From assembly GCA_000697335.1 (NCBI GenBank), contig JNEM01015495.1, positions 1 through 46,188 of the forward strand: DNA of 46,188 nt. The letters are read 5' to 3'. The translations under genes were made by a program, and so were the position numbers. Positions 36,007-46,188 of the stretch are shown in pieces. This DNA is from Conidiobolus incongruus B7586 (lineage: Eukaryota > Entomophthoromycota > Entomophthoromycetes > Entomophthorales > Conidiobolaceae). A model generated the notes under the pieces. It made no database searches and was not told where the DNA came from. It worked only from the letters and a program-made list of their open reading frames with translations. The first letter of the stretch is position 1; the number at the start of each line of letters is the position of its first letter.

Positions 36007-37379
36007 AAGATCTCAACTGTGTAAAATATGATAGTAAGTAAAAATAGAGATCAAAAGTAATTAACCTAGTATTTATAACTGTTTTGCCATAAAATGCACA
36101 TCCAACATGCTTCATAACACAAGATCCATTACACATGAACACTAAAATTGAAATTTAGAAAACTAGTGATTAATCGTGAAAATTGATCAGGATATAAAAA
36201 CTTTTTAATGTTAATTTCTAAATATATCGTTTAATTTTATATATGATATTATGGTTAAATGATTTATAATATCATTTGTCCAATACAGAACTTGAATATG
36301 ATGAAAACATTCTCATCTAATGTTGCATCCTAACTCAGGACCCATTAGTGATAATGAAATTAATTTAAAATCCCATTATCCAGGTATTTTCTAATACAGG
36401 AATTTATAAATCATTTAAATATCTGATAAAAAATACAAGTATATATATCACGTTGATAAGATATAATACCTTTATTAGAGATAAATATATCAATTCATGC
36501 AAGGTATTATCACTTTATCATTATCCTTTTAATTAACTAATTATTAGATCCTTTTTATTTTAAATCAAAATATAACTAAGATACCAAATTTAACCAACTA
36601 GTTTTTATTAATTTAGTCTCATTTAAGATTTTATCAATAATTAATTTGAAATCTTCAATTCACCCATTCGAGAAAATAATTCACATTAATTATATTTTTA
36701 TCATGAATACTATCGAATAGATAGTAATATGTTAATGTAATGTTAAAATATATTTAATTGGAATTTCGAAATAACTATGATTTAATAGAAACATTAAATA
36801 TTTACTATTTGATATAAAACGAATATCACTATTTTTTTGATAATCATAATATTTGAAAAATATCAAATATTCGTAAAATAAAATGGAGTGACTAATTTGA
36901 ATATAGTTAAAACAAAATATCTCCTCCTTAATGAACCTTTTATTGATTTCATTTCATTGGTTTAACTTGTTAGTATTAAATAAAAATAGGATATATTTGT
37001 TTCTAATGTTTAAAACTATCTATATCAAACTTTTGAAGGGTATTTTTAAAAGGACTAAAACTTGGATACAATAGTAATTAGGATTTATTGTATACTATTT
37101 AAGTTATCCACTAATCCTTTTCAATGCTATTTACAATTATTAATTGACTTGTAGAGTTGAAATTCCAACAATAACTGAACTAGAATCAACTATTCAAGTA
37201 ATCCATTTAGCCTAATTGAGATAACCACGAATATATTTTTTACAATTGGTCTTAAAATTCACTTTTTAAATTTGTGATTAAGGAGATAGGGGTTTGTCTA
37301 GCGTTTATTTATCATGTTTCAGTATATATACTCAAGCTGTTGAACTATTTTAACTATTTCCTCCAAATCACCCATCCAG
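36007..37379. promoter_or_regulatory. Divergent intergenic region between two receptors
   Basis: About 1.37 kb lies between head-to-head receptor genes and should hold both promoters. A TATATATA run at 37323-37330, about 50 bp before the plus-strand start codon, could be a TATA element. No coding region is recognised. Confidence 0.45.
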
Positions 37380-38345
37380 ATGATTCAATTAAAGGATAAC
37401 TTTGAGCCCATTCAGTTTAATCATGTGTCAGAGGCTGTAGATGTCATTGATATGATTATCAGCTCCATCTCCCTCTGTGGAAACCTGCTTTTATTATATA
37501 TTTGCCAGAAGCGATATCATCAAAAGGGTCCAGATCTAATTATTGCTCAATTTATTGCTTTCATTGACGTCTTCTTTGCCTGTGTTATGATTTTTTTCCA
37601 GGTCCATAAATCTGTGTTTGGACTCGATTATCTTTTGAGGAACCCTTTTCAATGTCAAATAGATGGTCTTCTCCTAGTCAGTTGTGTCATTTCTTCGGTA
37701 AGCTTAGTGGGAGTATTAGCAGTATTAAGGTACTTGGCCATTGTTAAAGAGAAACAGTTGAATTCCAAGTTTTGGATTCCTCTCTCCATACTAATTGTTG
37801 GTATGTGCTTTACTGGAATTGGAATGGGCGCACACTTCCGTGCATTCACAGTGATGCCAACTGGAACCTATTGTATGGTTTACTTGTTAACCAATACATA
37901 CTCTAGAGTGTTAATCCTCGTATTGTTGGGTTATGTATTGTCTGTTGTGGGATGTGTCCTTTGGTGCTACACAATGATCACCTTCAGATATTGGCGTCTA
38001 ACTAAAGATTTGTACCGTCAGCACCAGTTTGCAAGTGACCTTCAATATACTAAAGCTATGCGTCATCAGAGAATATTAATTATTGGCAAGATTGGATCCA
38101 TGGTCGGATTATATTGTGTTCAACTATCACCCAATTTAATAGCAATTATTACCGATTTATTCTTCAATGTTGGACGTCCACAGTGGGTAGATGCATTTGC
38201 AAGTATTATGATTCATAGCATTACTTGTACCAATCCCATGTTTGTTCTTTTCTTACACGAGGAAACCAAGCAGGAACTTATCCAGTATGTCGAAGTCACC
38301 TATTCCACCTTGAAAATCAGAATGGGCAAAATATGGAAATCATAA
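37380..38345 (+). CDS. Seven-helix receptor, class-A-like GPCR (second subfamily, plus member)
   Basis: This is an intronless 321-aa protein with seven hydrophobic segments. Helix 3 begins FQCQIDGLLLV and ends AVLRYLAIVKE, the DRY position without the acidic residue. The second outer loop has PTGTYCMVYL. The third inner loop is basic and His/Gln-rich (about residues 205-230, ending MRHQRILIIGK). Helix 7 carries CTNPMFVLFL, followed by a helix-8-like HEETKQELIQ. It is read away from its relative at 35059-36006. The start is the first ATG of the frame and lies just after an in-frame stop-rich leader. It is probably a plasma-membrane chemosensor; the ligand cannot be inferred. Confidence 0.85.
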   Translation: MIQLKDNFEPIQFNHVSEAVDVIDMIISSISLCGNLLLLYICQKRYHQKGPDLIIAQFIAFIDVFFACVMIFFQVHKSVFGLDYLLRNPFQCQIDGLLLVSCVISSVSLVGVLAVLRYLAIVKEKQLNSKFWIPLSILIVGMCFTGIGMGAHFRAFTVMPTGTYCMVYLLTNTYSRVLILVLLGYVLSVVGCVLWCYTMITFRYWRLTKDLYRQHQFASDLQYTKAMRHQRILIIGKIGSMVGLYCVQLSPNLIAIITDLFFNVGRPQWVDAFASIMIHSITCTNPMFVLFLHEETKQELIQYVEVTYSTLKIRMGKIWKS

Positions 38346-39885
38346 GCAAGTTTTATTTGTTGAAATTATATGTGTCTGAACTTATCAACTTGATCCACTG
38401 TACCAAATCATTGCACTAACTACACCCAATCTCCTTCATTTCCTTCTCCAATACTATATAACAACATTAACATTCTAAAACAAGTCTTTTAGCCACAACC
38501 CTCACCTCCTTTTTACTCAATATCCAAATTTAATAAATTATTATATTTTAAACATATATTTTAATTTAATAGGTATTAGAATTAACAATTATTGAATATT
38601 AATTAGATTTAGTTCAACTTGATAAATTATTTGTTTTGAATACAGTTTACTTAGAACTAGTTGTAATGATTATGGAAACATTTTTAGGAATTAAGTACAT
38701 TTCATGTATAAAATCCTACAGATTAACGTGTTTTAAGGGTTGAGGATATTCATTTCACAGTGTTTTATTGATTGTTGCAGGGATGCATTTAATTCGAATT
38801 CGAAGCAGTCATCTAAGCTTGCCAAAAATTTCCCAGTTTAATCACAATTTAATCAGATTTCTCCTAATTCAGAAGTTTCATTTCGTTGTTGGATTGAAAA
38901 AGGGGATAAAAACAACTGCCAAATTCAATATAAATTAAAATATATGATGAATTAAGAAATAAATGCTTCAAAATATTTATTTTTATGATTACTAAAAAAA
39001 TTAAAAAAATAAATAATATTCCCCAATAAATGGCAATCATTCCTTATTTTTGTTATAAACTTTAATATTTGGAGATTGTCTCTTTTAAAGTTTTTTATCA
39101 AATCATGAAGCTTTAAATATTATGAATATTTAATATATATTTGTATTGATTTGATTTATAGTGAAAGTTTTGCCCAGATTCTTAAATAATAGTATAGTTA
39201 GAAATTAGCAAAAAATTTTCATTATACCATTAAAATAATGATATATTAAAAGTAATTTTAACCTAGTATATTTTAATTTTGAATTGTTTTAAAAATTAAT
39301 ATAATATTATTAAATTATAATCAATTAACTTAGTAAAATTATTAAAGATTATCTTTAAATTGAATTTTGATTCTGATTTTTTAATTCTAAAATTAATCAA
39401 TTCCTCCTAATACACTATAAATAATGATATTCAAGAAATTTACAAAACTGAATCATAATTTGAAAAGATTAATATATTTTTAAAATATTCCACTTTTGGT
39501 TCTATATGGAATTATTTATCTTAGTTTTATGTCTTTTATGTTGATATTTATTCATCAATGAAAATTTTGTATAACTGATTTAAAATTTAATTTTTTAATT
39601 ACATTTTATAAGGGTCAAATATTGATAATTGTATACTCTATTATTATAAATAAAATTTATAATTATTTACAGATTTTTGCTAAAAATATAATATTTGATA
39701 AATACATATTAAATTGAATAAAAGTATTTTATGATTTTATACTTTGTTAATAACGCTATATCCTTGATTAATTGATTGACAGAATTAATTTATAAATCAT
39801 TGATTTATTATTGCATTGGAATATTATTACATATATGATTTATTAAAACATGGATTAAAATCTAATAATGAAAAGTGAAAAACAA
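38346..39885. other. AT-rich spacer between convergent genes
   Basis: About 1.5 kb separates the plus-strand receptor from the minus-strand secreted-protein gene. A less A/T-rich patch at about 38750-38930 has no long open frame. Nothing else recognised. Confidence 0.55.
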
Positions 39886-40449
39886 TTACCAATTGCCTTC
39901 AATAGAAAATGCATCATAAATTTTCTTTTGGCAGAAGTACTGACACTCTGCTATTCCCTTCAAATTTTCAGCTTTAACACAGCTGTTAGAGCATGCTTCA
40001 ATCTCGCTCATCTCTTCCATTGTAAGTCCGGTTGATACAGAAAGACATGCCATTAACTGTTCAATAGTGGACTTGGCGCAATTTTCACTGCATTCTTTCT
40101 TCCCGGTACGCATCAATTTACATTGTGCGATACATTGCTGACCCTGCGTCCCACTTGCAGAGAGACATGGCTTTTGCTTATTAGTCAAAGCATCGATCAA
40201 GCCCAATTGATTGTCATTGAGGCCTGCGAGCTTGGAAACACATTTCGAATAGCATTCGCTCGAAGAGCAGTTGCATGTGTTGATCTTATCCTGATTTTCC
40301 TTGACGAATTGCCCTGTGAGCATACAGGTTCTGTGACATAAAGCAACACCCGAGCAACTTCTGCCACAATGTTCATCCTGACTCACTTCCTGAGTTGAAA
40401 TTGCTAAGTAGAGTAGATTGAATAAGATAAATGACTTCATCAAAAACAC
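39886..40449 (-). CDS. Secreted cysteine-rich protein with repeated CX3C motifs
   Basis: This is an intronless 187-aa ORF. Residues 1-19 (MFLMKSFILFNLLYLAIST) form a good signal peptide, with likely cleavage just before QEVSQDE. The mature part has 18 cysteines, an even number. Fourteen of them fall into seven CX3C pairs (CGRSC, CHRTC, CYSKC, CIAQC, CSENC, CSNSC, CQYFC) spaced along the chain, with CNC and two single Cys between. A repeated helical Cys-bridged fold is plausible. Its GC content is clearly above the flanks, which supports a real gene. I recognise no family. A secreted or wall-associated protein, or a candidate host-interaction protein, are open possibilities. The gene ends in a TGG-TAA that also looks like a donor (GTAATT), but no usable downstream exon was found. 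Confidence 0.7.
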   Translation of the reverse strand: MFLMKSFILFNLLYLAISTQEVSQDEHCGRSCSGVALCHRTCMLTGQFVKENQDKINTCNCSSSECYSKCVSKLAGLNDNQLGLIDALTNKQKPCLSASGTQGQQCIAQCKLMRTGKKECSENCAKSTIEQLMACLSVSTGLTMEEMSEIEACSNSCVKAENLKGIAECQYFCQKKIYDAFSIEGNW

Positions 40450-41441
40450 TTCAAAAATCTATTAATTAATTAATAATGAGATATTTAGTCAATTTATATA
40501 TACCACTTAATTAACTAATAGTTCATTTGAAACTTATTGAATTTAAATTAATTTTAATCTAATATATTTTTAATTTACTCAATTTAGAAATTACGGTATT
40601 TAAAATTTACCACATATTCGTTTTAAATTATAAATTATTTGATTAACCACTTATAATATAGATTTTTTTAATTAGATATTTTGACTAAAAATATTGGCAC
40701 TTAGTAGTTTTTTATGTAAAAATTAAGTTAAATCATTGAAAATTGCTGGATATTAATATCCAAATTCCATAAATTTAAAATCATATATTGTTTGAAATTT
40801 TTTATCTCAAATATCTAAAAATAATTTTTCAATATTAAAAAATATAATAGTATTGAAATTGGATTTATTATTAACTCTATCTGAAAATGGAGTATATTGA
40901 ATCATTTAAATAATATTTGGAATATTATTTTAAATATATATATAATAGTAAGTAAATATACAAGATATTAATTGGGTCCATATCTTTGAAATTTTATTAT
41001 TATAATATAAATTATTAATTTGACCAATTAATCCAACTATTAGCAAATTCAAATTATATGAATATCCAAATAATGAAAAATATTGGAAATCTTTAGAATT
41101 TTGAGTGATAGCATATTTAAAAAATCCAATTAAACTTACCTTGAGCTATTAACTAAGGTTTACAATTATAGCATTGTGGATATAGCGAGTATTTAAGATA
41201 GATTCAGTACAATTTATTTCTGTTTATATTTCAAGAAGCTTAAAATAATCACATAAATTAAGAAGTTAGAGTTTATCATTATATTATTTGACCATATTTC
41301 ATTTTTCAATGAATTTATGCTAATTCAAAAGTATAGATTATATGACTTTGAAATGCTAATTTTTTAATATTATATTATCATCATGTATTATAATATCTAC
41401 TTACATTTCAAAGTTTTCAATTCAAATTGATATATATATAT
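40450..41441. other. AT-rich spacer, nothing recognised
   Basis: This is about 1 kb of A/T-rich sequence upstream of the secreted-protein gene. No ORF or element end is seen before the dispersed-repeat copy. Confidence 0.55.
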
Positions 41442-41772
41442 AACAGCCGTAACCGCTGGAGGAAATAAGTTTTAAGAGCCTAAACAGGGAATCGCCAGTG
41501 GTAAACACTAGGTTACCACAAAATTAGGGGAAATTAATAGGGATCATCAAATTAGGTGAGAATGGCTTACTGCGAATAAAGTAAATACTCAATACTTTTG
41601 CTAGTGATATGAGAATAACTTAGAAACTGGAACTTTTGAAATGAAGGTAAAAAGATGTTTTTATTAAGTGATAGGTTCAAGCAGTTCATGAAATAAGGTA
41701 CCTCCAATGTGACTTCTTGAATCAGTGTGGTAATCAGAGTTCCTTGAGTGATGGACAAGATTATTCCCAATC
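41442..41772 (+). repeat. Dispersed repeat, copy B
   Basis: This is the shorter copy of the unit at 14381-14810, in the same orientation. Both flanks are (TA)n runs (41430-41441 and 41773-41792), which could be the insertion target or its duplication. A 67-codon minus-strand frame inside it (41567-41770) is not conserved in copy A, so I treat it as chance. Composition is clearly less A/T-rich than the surroundings, so it is either fairly recent or under constraint. Confidence 0.75.
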
Positions 41773-42380
41773 ATATATATATATATATATCATATTTCAA
41801 TTATTAAAAAAAACCACTGAATTTGCATTAAATTTCAACACAATTTTTTGTTAAATAATCTAAAAAATATCTTATTTTTATTATAGATAGCCTAATTATA
41901 TACATACAATGGTAAATAATTATATTTTCCCTTCCAATCCAATCAAATTTTAAATAATTAAATTAATTGATTATATACCAAATTATGATTTTTAAATTTT
42001 TCTTTAATATATAATACATTCATTAAATTTTATCTATTTCAAGTATTAAATATAATATTAGTTACTGAATTTGAATTATAATTATAGTAAAATGTTTAAT
42101 ATTAATTTTATATCATTTATACTTTTGAATAACTAATTTTATTATTTTGATATAATTATAATTTAACTAATTAGAACTGAATATTTTACTTGAGTCAAAA
42201 GTTATTTAGGTATTAAGGATTTAATTTACAATGTTATATATGATACTAATCTTCAACTAATAGAATCATATAATGATAAAACTATATAGTTAGTGTAATT
42301 TAAAATTTGAAAATTAAATGTTAAATGAGAGAAAAGAATTTAAAGTTTAGTAATATTTATTCAACAAATTTAATTAAATA
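41773..42380. other. AT-rich spacer between repeat B and the palindrome
   Basis: This 600-bp stretch opens with an (AT)n tract and holds no open frame or recognised motif. Confidence 0.55.
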
Positions 42381-44351
42381 TTACTCTGTATTTTTATTAA
42401 TGGGAATTTTTTGCAATTGAAAATAAATAAGTATTTTAATATATAATATATAAAAATAAATATATAATATAAATTAAATAGTTTCTTTTATTATTAATAA
42501 CTTTTTGCTATACTTTTAGTAAAGATCTAACACTTAAAAAATAATTCTTTTTATTAAAGATTAAAATTTGATATTTTACAAACTAATTAAATTTTCCTGT
42601 AGAAATTTTCTTTCTTATAAGCTAGTTTTTTAATTGCTTAAAGTAATTATAATTATATAAGTTATAGTCTAAAGAATATATTAGATTTAGTAGTTTTTTC
42701 TAGTTATTTTTAATTAGAAAGTTTTTTATAACTTTAAATTTATGAATTTTATAATTATTATATAAAATAATAAGTTTTCTCAAATTATATTAAGAATACT
42801 AATTAAAAATATTTTTATTTAAAAAAATAATATAAAATTTATTATTAATTAATTTTCTTTTAAAAACTAAATAAAAATAACATATATTATTATAATTTAT
42901 TATAATAATTAATATTTGTTTATTAACAAAATATTTATTTAAAGGGATTTATAAAGAAGGTTAATTTAATTTAATTTAACATTTTAATTTGTGATTTAAT
43001 AAAAGATTATATATAAAAATCTAAGATTTATCAATTATAATTATTTACTATAAAAGTTTAAGCTTCTAGTAATATTCTAGTAAGTTTTATTTAATAATAA
43101 TTACTTTAACTTTTTTCTAAGCTTTAGTTAAAATATAAAGTATTTATTTTATATTTTTATTTATTAATTTGAGTTTAAACTTTAAAATATATAAAATACT
43201 TGTAAAACTAATATTAAAGTGCATAGATAATTTTTTAATTAAAATATAAAAGTGTTTTTTAATATATTTTTTCACTCTATTAACAATTAAAAAAATAATA
43301 GTTAAAGTTAATCTTTTAAATTTTAACAAGTTTTAAATAGTTTTTTTTAACTTTAAATAATTTACTTAGTAATAAATTGTTTTAAAACTAAAAAAAAAAT
43401 TACTTAAAACTTATTAAAATTTAAAAGATTAATTTTAACTATTATTTTTTTAATTATTAATATAATAAAAAATTATATTAAAAGATATCTTTTATTTTTA
43501 GTTAAAGAATTATTAAAATATTTCAATATTAATTATATAAATATTTCATATATTTTAAAGTTTAAATTAAAATTAATTAATAAAAATATAAAATAAATAC
43601 TTTATAATTTAACTAAAACTTAAAAAAAGTTAAAGTAGTTATTATTAAACAAAACTTACTTAGGTATAACTAAAAATTAAAATTTTTACAATAAATTATT
43701 ATAATTAATAAATCTTAAATTTTTTTATATAATCTTTTGTTAAAATATAAATCAAAGTGTTAAGTTAAGTTAAATCAACTTTTTTTATAAATTCTTTCAA
43801 ATAAACACTTTATTAATAAGTGAATATTAATTATTATAATAGATTATAATAGTATATACTATTCTTATTTAATTTTTAAAGGAAAATTAATTAATAATAA
43901 ACATTATATTTCTTTTTTAAATAAAATTATTTCTAATTAGTATTTTCAATATAATTTAAAAAAAACCTATTATTTTACATGATAATTATAAAATATATAA
44001 ATTTAAAGTGGTAAAAAACTTTCTAATTAAAAATAACAGGAAAAAACTACTATATCTAGTATATTTTTTAGATTATAATTTATATAATTATAATTGCTTT
44101 AAGCAATTAAAAAACTATCTTACAAGAAAATTTCTACAGAAAAATTTAATTGGTTTGTAAAACATCAAATTTCAATCTTTAATAAAAAGAATTATTTTTC
44201 AAGTATTAGATCTTTGTTAAAAGTATAGCAAAAAGTTATTAGAAATAAAAAATTATTAATTCTATATTATATATTTATTTTTACTTTTTAAATATTAAAA
44301 TCTTTATTTTTTTCAATCACAAAAAATTCCCATTATTTAAATTACAAAGTA
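42381..44351. mobile_element. Giant inverted repeat (about 1.97 kb): two decayed Tc1/mariner-like copies head to head
   Basis: The left arm 42381-43348 and right arm 43391-44351 are reverse complements at roughly 80-85 per cent by eye, around a loop of about 42 nt. Matching ends are TTACTCTGTA on the left and, reverse-complemented, TTACTTTGTA on the right; the word GGGAATTTTTTG and the segment AATAACTTTTTGCTATACTT occur in both arms. Near the centre each arm, read outward, has helix-turn-helix-like words (left KKLSMHFNISFTSILYILKF; right LLKYFNINYINISYILKF), as at the start of Tc1 transposases. Near each outer end is SLLKV-stop-QKVIRNKK, matching the C-terminal SMPKRVQxVIxNKG region. Many stops and independent A/T changes in each arm show an old, dead structure. 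The DNA transposon assignment is inference. Confidence 0.7.
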
Positions 44352-44716
44352 ATATAATATAAATAATAAAATTGAATAAGATTTAAAGTATTATATTTTG
44401 ATTAAACTAGATGTATATCAATTTAAATGAATCATAATATATTAGATAACTAAAAATTATAAAGTTTTATTATATTGAAATTCTAATATTTAATAAAAGT
44501 ATATAAATTTTTAAAATAATTTTAAATATTTAATTAAAAATAAATTATAAAAATTATTAGATCATTAATATAGTTTAAATAATATTATTTTATAATGATC
44601 AAAGTAAAGAATATATAAAAGTTATGTATAAATCTGAAATATAACAAAATATAATACTTCTAGAATTAACGATTATCAATGACAGAATGAGGAAATTATA
44701 GCTAATTTATTAATTT
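44352..44716. other. AT-rich spacer
   Basis: This lies between the palindrome and the short coiled-coil ORF. No open frame continues the COG7-like reading frame here. Confidence 0.5.
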
Positions 44717-45049
44717 TTATTTTAAGTTGATATTTTGAATACTTTGATTGAGTAAATTTAAAGAATTATTCACTTGATCAGATTTAAATTTTAATAAGTT
44801 AATCTCATTGTCCATTTTACTAATGTTATTATTGATAGTTTCTGTTAAATTTTGAATATTTAGAGTTAATTTATCGTTCATTAGTTCGATTTGATTTTGT
44901 AATTGATTTAATTGTTGTTGAATTTTGGAGTATTCGCCAGGTTGAATTTGATTGTCCTTGGTTTCGTAGTTTGTTATAGTTTCATTCAACCATTGTTTGA
45001 AATTCACTTGGTCTTGATTAAATACTTTGTTTAATATCTCCTCATCCAT
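44717..45049 (-). CDS. Short coiled-coil protein resembling the N-terminus of COG7
   Basis: This is a 110-aa intronless ORF. Residues 1-25 (VFNQDQVNFKQWLNETI region) recall the COG7 start, where a DFDVKEWIN-like phrase stands. Residues 40-108 are heptad-patterned coiled coil rich in Asn, Gln and Leu (QQQLNQLQNQIELMNDKL; DNEINLLKFKSDQVNNSL). COG7 is a lobe B subunit of the Golgi tethering complex and is normally several hundred residues long, so this would be only its first part. No later exon was found in the 360 bp before the giant palindrome or within it. Alternatives are an unrelated small coiled-coil protein or a gene truncated by the neighbouring element. Identity is uncertain; the ORF itself is fairly credible because it starts cleanly and is less A/T-driven than its flanks. 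Confidence 0.45.
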   Translation of the reverse strand: MDEEILNKVFNQDQVNFKQWLNETITNYETKDNQIQPGEYSKIQQQLNQLQNQIELMNDKLTLNIQNLTETINNNISKMDNEINLLKFKSDQVNNSLNLLNQSIQNINLK

Positions 45050-45651
45050 TGTCTATTAATTTTTTTAATCTGAATAGTTGATGACTTGATTAATTTAAAA
45101 ATATATTCAAACTTAATCAACTTAAGTTTATGGGATTATTAACAAATTTCAAATTTATATTTGTTGATTTTGAATATGTGAAAAAATAAGTTCAAAATTA
45201 ATTGTAAATTTAAAATTGAAAAATAAAAGAAAATTCTCTTCTATGATAAAATATGCCAAAAGCATTGTTGAATATTTATGGAACAATAAACATTTGATGA
45301 GTGAAAATATATTCGGATGGTATAAAATCTTAAATAGTAATATATGAACAATTAATCAAGCAAAAAATATCATTTTTGAAGTGTAAAAATGAATGAAATA
45401 ATAGTGTAATTATTGAAATTTGAAATATTATATTTCATCATATTTCATAAAATAATATTGACAATCAAAAAACAAAAGTATAGTATATAATAAATAATAG
45501 TTAAAAATATCAATATTATATGAGTATTTAATCTAGGTATAATAAAGTACACCTTTACAACATTAGTAAGTTATGAGTCCATCTGGAAATGGTGGTATAT
45601 TCAATTAAAGTGAATTGTAATCATGATCTAAACTATTTTAACAAATTGATT
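45050..45651. other. AT-rich spacer
   Basis: This is 600 bp between two minus-strand genes, presumably the 3' end of OGDH and the promoter of the coiled-coil ORF. Nothing specific is recognised. Confidence 0.55.
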
Positions 45652-46188
45652 TTAAAAGATAGGAGATCCATTTTGGATTTCTTTTTGTGTACGAACTTCT
45701 CCGTATAAGGCGTCGGAAATGAAAGCAATTTCTTCCTTAATATGTTGCTTCTTGTTACCAGTGGCGACAGAAGCAGCGGGTTCACGACCGGTGTATCTGA
45801 TAGATTTACCTTGGTGATGTTGTGACTTAGTCAAAGCAGTGCGGATACGGGGTTCGACGTAGAACCAAGGACCGTAGTTCAAGTTTTCTTCTTGACACCA
45901 GACTAATTCAGCGTTGGGGTATTTGTCAGCGAATTCGTGAACAAGATCGAAGGGGAAGGGTGAGATTTGTTCAATACGAGAGATAGCAACATCATTGATA
46001 CCGTTTTGTTGTCTGGCCTTCAAAAGAGTGTAGTAGACTTGACCACTACAGAAAATATGGGTACGAACCTTTTCAGGTTCAACTAAGCCTTCACCAGATT
46101 CACAGATAGCACGCTTGAAGGAAGTGCCTTCTTCCATTTCACTGAGATCGGATTTGGCCATAGGATGTCTGAGAAGAGACTTGGAGTT
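45652..46188 (-). CDS. KGD1: 2-oxoglutarate dehydrogenase E1, C-terminal part (runs off the window)
   Basis: This is the thiamine-diphosphate E1 subunit of the mitochondrial 2-oxoglutarate dehydrogenase complex (TCA cycle). Only the last 178 residues are inside the window; the frame is open to base 46188, beginning NSKSLLRHPMAKSDLSEM, so the true start lies beyond. Visible C-terminal domain marks are FCSGQVYYTLLKAR, ISRIEQISPFPFDL, ELVWCQEENLNYGPWFYVEP, RYTGREPAASVATGNKKQH and a tail ending at GSPIF. The Met at 46161 is internal. Codon use is markedly more GC-rich than in the neighbouring genes, as expected for a highly expressed enzyme in an A/T-rich genome. No intron is seen in this part. 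Confidence 0.97.
   Translation of the reverse strand, partial: NSKSLLRHPMAKSDLSEMEEGTSFKRAICESGEGLVEPEKVRTHIFCSGQVYYTLLKARQQNGINDVAISRIEQISPFPFDLVHEFADKYPNAELVWCQEENLNYGPWFYVEPRIRTALTKSQHHQGKSIRYTGREPAASVATGNKKQHIKEEIAFISDALYGEVRTQKEIQNGSPIF

Noticed and set aside
41567-41770. 67-codon minus-strand frame
   Set aside because: It lies wholly inside dispersed-repeat copy B and is not open in copy A.
43144-43329. 61-codon minus-strand frame treated as a free gene
   Set aside because: It is part of the left palindrome arm and looks like a decayed helix-turn-helix region of a Tc1-like transposase, not a stand-alone gene.
1-46188. CRISPR array, rRNA operon or LTR-type element
   Set aside because: No regularly spaced repeats, rRNA-like conserved words, or paired direct long repeats with polyprotein-like frames were found.

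Overview
The window is very AT-rich eukaryotic DNA: long stop-rich A/T spacers separate compact protein genes. Several genes carry many short introns (about 45-125 bp) with GTAAAT/GTAAGT-like donors, TACTAA(T)-like branch sites and TAG acceptors. The gene set points to a fungus: cytochrome c heme lyase, the WD40+M20 fusion Dug2, Mdm35, the GID/CTLH subunit Gid5/ARMC8, and a mitochondrial enoyl-CoA hydratase. Four intronless class-A-like seven-helix receptors in 27 kb, together with the base composition, suggest an early-diverging lineage such as the Entomophthoromycotina (Conidiobolus-like). That placement is inference and was not searched.

Layout. 1-3.6 kb: no gene seen. 3.6-4.45 kb: cytochrome c heme lyase (+). 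5.3-8.6 kb: kinesin-4-type motor (+) with a 4-nt microexon inside its P-loop. 11.5-18.9 kb: two very similar receptor genes (-) flanking a patchwork of GC-shifted islands, one copy of a dispersed repeat and a decayed Tc1/mariner-like transposon. 20.3-24.0 kb: DUG2 (-), modelled with 17 exons. 25.0-27.6 kb: GID5/ARMC8 (-), 9 exons. 28.7-30.1 kb: AUH-type enoyl-CoA hydratase (+), 10 exons, one intron of GC-AG type. 31.5 kb: MDM35 (+). 35.1-38.3 kb: a head-to-head pair of receptors from a second subfamily. 39.9-40.4 kb: a secreted protein with repeated CX3C motifs (-). 41.4-41.8 kb: the second dispersed-repeat copy. 42.4-44.35 kb: a giant palindrome of about 1.97 kb, apparently two decayed Tc1/mariner copies joined head to head. 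44.7-45.0 kb: a short coiled-coil ORF resembling the start of COG7 (-). 45.65 kb to the edge: the C-terminal part of 2-oxoglutarate dehydrogenase E1 (-).

The housekeeping genes do not form one pathway, although several act in mitochondria (heme lyase, Mdm35, AUH-like hydratase, OGDH E1). Dug2 acts in glutathione breakdown and Gid5 in ubiquitin-dependent proteolysis. The accessory signal is the receptor cluster and the transposon/repeat material near it. No rRNA, tRNA, CRISPR array or LTR element was recognised. All spliced models were built by eye. For the heme lyase, kinesin, DUG2, GID5 and AUH genes, exon lengths sum to whole codons and the joins restore family motifs.
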